From an uncultured Bacteroidota bacterium (GTDB lineage Bacteria > Bacteroidota > Bacteroidia > Bacteroidales > WCHB1-69): DNA of 64,000 nucleotides. Every line of letters begins with the position of its first letter. Within the stretch, counting starts at the first letter, position 1. This document shows, in pieces, positions 62,259 to 64,000 of the stretch. Below the pieces are notes generated by a model, which saw only the letters and a program-made list of their open reading frames with translations, searched no databases and was not told where the DNA came from. The DNA lies in contig CADADB010000012.1 of NCBI GenBank assembly GCA_902786595.1, forward strand, positions 1 through 64,000, given 5' to 3'. Both the position numbers and the translations under genes were made by a program.

Positions 62259-63151
62259 AATATTACACGATGAATGAAACCCGCGAGTTTCTTGAGAGCA
62301 TCGGAATGCCGGGGGGCGATCTGTACGATTTGCCCACATCCGCAAAACGTTTCCAAGACGGAGGCCAGTATCGGTTTGAGGTGCCTGGAATCCAAGGCCC
62401 AGGACCAATGAAGGCATTGTTGGATGCTTTAGACGAGTACGGCATCCAAATACACCGTGTCACCCAGACAAAGGGTATCATGTTTCTTACGGATGACGAA
62501 ATCATCAAGATGGTGGAATATGCCAAGAAATGGAACGTTCAGCTCGTGTTGGCTTGCGGTCCACGTGCTACTACCGACACTTCTGCTTCAGTGAAAACAG
62601 AGGAAGGCCAGCGCATGGGTTACCGTTTGCGCGGTGAGGAGCAGATTGCACGTGGCATAGAGGAAATCCGTCGCGGTGCCCGCTTGGGAGTGCGTGGATT
62701 CTTGATTTATGACGAGGGATTGCTTTGGGCGTTAAATGAAGCCCGCAAAAGCGGATATATCCCTGCAGACTGCCACTTCAAGGTAAGTGCCCACTCGGGA
62801 CACGGCAATCCCTGCTCGGCGCATGTGCTGGAAACTTTAGGGGCAGACAGCATTAATCCGGTTCGTGACATTCAGATTCAAATGTTGGCAGCCATGCGCT
62901 CAGCTATCAATGTGCCGATTGATTTGCATACAGAGAATCCCAAATCCAGTGGTGGTTTCATCCGCCACTATGAGGTCCCGGACTTTATCCGTGTAGCCGC
63001 TCCGGTTTATCTTAAAACCGGTGGTTCTGTGGCTGCTAACCACAGTTACGATACCACAGAGAAAGAAGCTCGTCAGCGCGCCAAACAGGTAAGCTTGGTC
63101 AAGAGAGTGATTGACACCTATTATCCGGAAGCCATCGTTTCACCGAAGTGA
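62255..63151 (+). CDS. TIM-barrel-like protein of uncertain function
   Basis: 298 residues. I do not recognise the family with certainty; it resembles proteins annotated as U32-peptidase-like. Notable stretches are GMPGGDLYDLPTS near 17, LVLACGPRATTDTS near 94, GVRGFLIYDEGLLWALNEAR near 145, SAHSGHGNPCSAH near 178 and PIDLHTENP near 222. The alternating beta/alpha pattern and VAAPVYLKTGG near the end suit a barrel enzyme. It is coupled to the preceding ATP-grasp gene. Confidence 0.5.
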   Translation: MKYYTMNETREFLESIGMPGGDLYDLPTSAKRFQDGGQYRFEVPGIQGPGPMKALLDALDEYGIQIHRVTQTKGIMFLTDDEIIKMVEYAKKWNVQLVLACGPRATTDTSASVKTEEGQRMGYRLRGEEQIARGIEEIRRGARLGVRGFLIYDEGLLWALNEARKSGYIPADCHFKVSAHSGHGNPCSAHVLETLGADSINPVRDIQIQMLAAMRSAINVPIDLHTENPKSSGGFIRHYEVPDFIRVAAPVYLKTGGSVAANHSYDTTEKEARQRAKQVSLVKRVIDTYYPEAIVSPK

Positions 63152-63208
63152 GTTCAAAGTTCAATTTGAACCTGTTAAACATATTGAACTACTGAAATAC
63201 GAAATAAA

Positions 63209-64000
63209 ATGAAGCATCATCAGTATAATCCAAACTATCAGTTCGTGATTCCTCCTGTTGAGTTCAACAAATATACGGATCGGAGTCTTTTACAATATTG
63301 CCTGGGTGCTACCATGTACATGCCGGGCACGAAGGATTTCGCGCAAGCTATTATCGAAAAGAAATATCCAGGGCTCACTTCCATGGTGATGTGCTTTGAG
63401 GATGCTTGCAAGGAAGAGGATGTGCCGGTTGCGGAGCAGAACTGCCTAAAGGTGTTGGAGTCATTACGGCAAAAGGTGGAAGGTGGCGAGTTGGCGTACG
63501 AAAATATCCCGCTAATCTTTTTCCGAGTCCGCAGTGTGGACCAATTCAAGCATTTTGCCAAAATGCTGCCTATTGAATCCGTGCCGTTTATTACAGGTTT
63601 TAATTTCCCCAAATTCAACAGCATTAATGCAGCGGCTTACATGGACCATTTGGTGGATCTTAATGAGCGGGCTGGAGAAGTGTTGTATGGAATGCCCATC
63701 ATTGAGGATGCCCGTGTAGCTTACAAGGAGAGCCGATTGGAAGAGTTGATTGCCATAAAAAGGGTGCTTGACCACAACAAGGAACTTGTGCTGAATGTCC
63801 GCGTGGGCGGGACTGATTTCTCTTCGTGTTTCGGTGTCCGTCGAGGCATCAATTATACGATTTACGACATCATGACCGTGTCGAACTGCTTGATGGACAT
63901 ACTGAATGTCTTCACTCGCAACAACGATTATACGGTGAGCGGCCCCGTATGGGAGTATTTCCGTGCGAACAAACGGATGAAAGGATTGGCGGAGCTGCCC
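63209..64000 (+). CDS. HpcH/HpaI-like C-C bond lyase (citrate-lyase fold), partial
   Basis: 264 codons from ATG 63209, open to the window end, so the C-terminus is missing. The metal and substrate motifs of citrate-lyase-like TIM barrels appear: MYMPGTKDFAQAI near 36, TSMVMCFEDACKEEDVPVAE near 56 and IFFRVRSVDQF near 104, then GMPIIEDARVA near 160 and LNVRVGGTDFSSCFG near 194. This is the C-C bond lyase subtype found beside ATP-grasp and phosphoribosyltransferase genes in some stress-linked biosynthetic operons. It follows two ATP-grasp genes and a barrel gene. Confidence 0.8.
   Translation, partial: MKHHQYNPNYQFVIPPVEFNKYTDRSLLQYCLGATMYMPGTKDFAQAIIEKKYPGLTSMVMCFEDACKEEDVPVAEQNCLKVLESLRQKVEGGELAYENIPLIFFRVRSVDQFKHFAKMLPIESVPFITGFNFPKFNSINAAAYMDHLVDLNERAGEVLYGMPIIEDARVAYKESRLEELIAIKRVLDHNKELVLNVRVGGTDFSSCFGVRRGINYTIYDIMTVSNCLMDILNVFTRNNDYTVSGPVWEYFRANKRMKGLAELP

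Overview
The window looks like chromosomal DNA of an uncultured-type Bacteroidales (Bacteroidota). Supporting signs are the recurrent promoter core TAnnTTTG (usually TATCTTTG) 20-60 bp before genes, an UpxY-type NusG-like antiterminator opening a surface-polymer locus, a FISUMP/sorting-domain exported protein, a eukaryote-like GT3 glycogen synthase, and tandem SurA-like foldases. No rRNA, tRNA, CRISPR array or transposase gene was recognised.

Positions 1-26,300 are mostly housekeeping and fairly GC-rich: a CDF metal transporter, ffh, msrA, then a leftward series (gpmA, panD, panC, and a HATPase/DRTGG/PHP trio normally found beside [FeFe] hydrogenases), a 1409-residue glycogen synthase-phosphorylase fusion, thiamine pyrophosphokinase, an SDR, a sugar nucleotidyltransferase, a DUF2461 protein, a FISUMP protein, panB, an RluA-type pseudouridine synthase, a cysteine desulfurase-like enzyme, an EamA exporter, two periplasmic foldases, dut and a TPR protein. 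The spaces between these genes carry many degenerate 7-bp tandem tracts of different sequence and several families of palindromes, some with GTAG...CTAC ends as in REP elements. Some repeats run into coding sequence or supply stop codons.

Positions 26,418-64,000 form one rightward surface-polymer locus, starting with a promoter, a ~190-nt leader and upxY. It then encodes a Wza-like exporter, a Wzc-like tyrosine kinase with a Tyr-Gly repeat tail, a CpsB/PHP phosphatase, UDP-glucose dehydrogenase, RfbA and RfbB, a Wzy-like membrane protein, a small acyl carrier protein pathway (two ACPs, two SDRs, AMP ligase, KAS III), an opine dehydrogenase, a Wzx flippase and a CapA-like protein. Next come five consecutive sugar-transfer-associated ATP-grasp ligases in the order A1-A2-B1-A3-B2, which looks like a duplicated two-gene module. 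After these are a hexapeptide acyltransferase, a PglC-type phosphoglycosyl transferase, PLP enzymes, three further ATP-grasp ligases, a GNAT, a serine hydrolase, a FemAB-like protein, a TIM-barrel protein and a C-C lyase cut by the window edge.

The most unusual aspect is the balance of chemistry. About 37 kb of polymer locus holds eight ATP-grasp ligases and other amide-forming or amino-acid-type enzymes, but no glycosyltransferase that I recognise apart from the phosphoglycosyl transferase. My working hypothesis is a lipid-linked glycan or glycopeptide built on few sugars (glucuronic acid; dTDP-4-amino-4,6-dideoxyglucose) and heavily decorated by amide-linked amino acids, opines and acyl groups. 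This is inference from gene content. Glycosyltransferases could lie beyond position 64,000.
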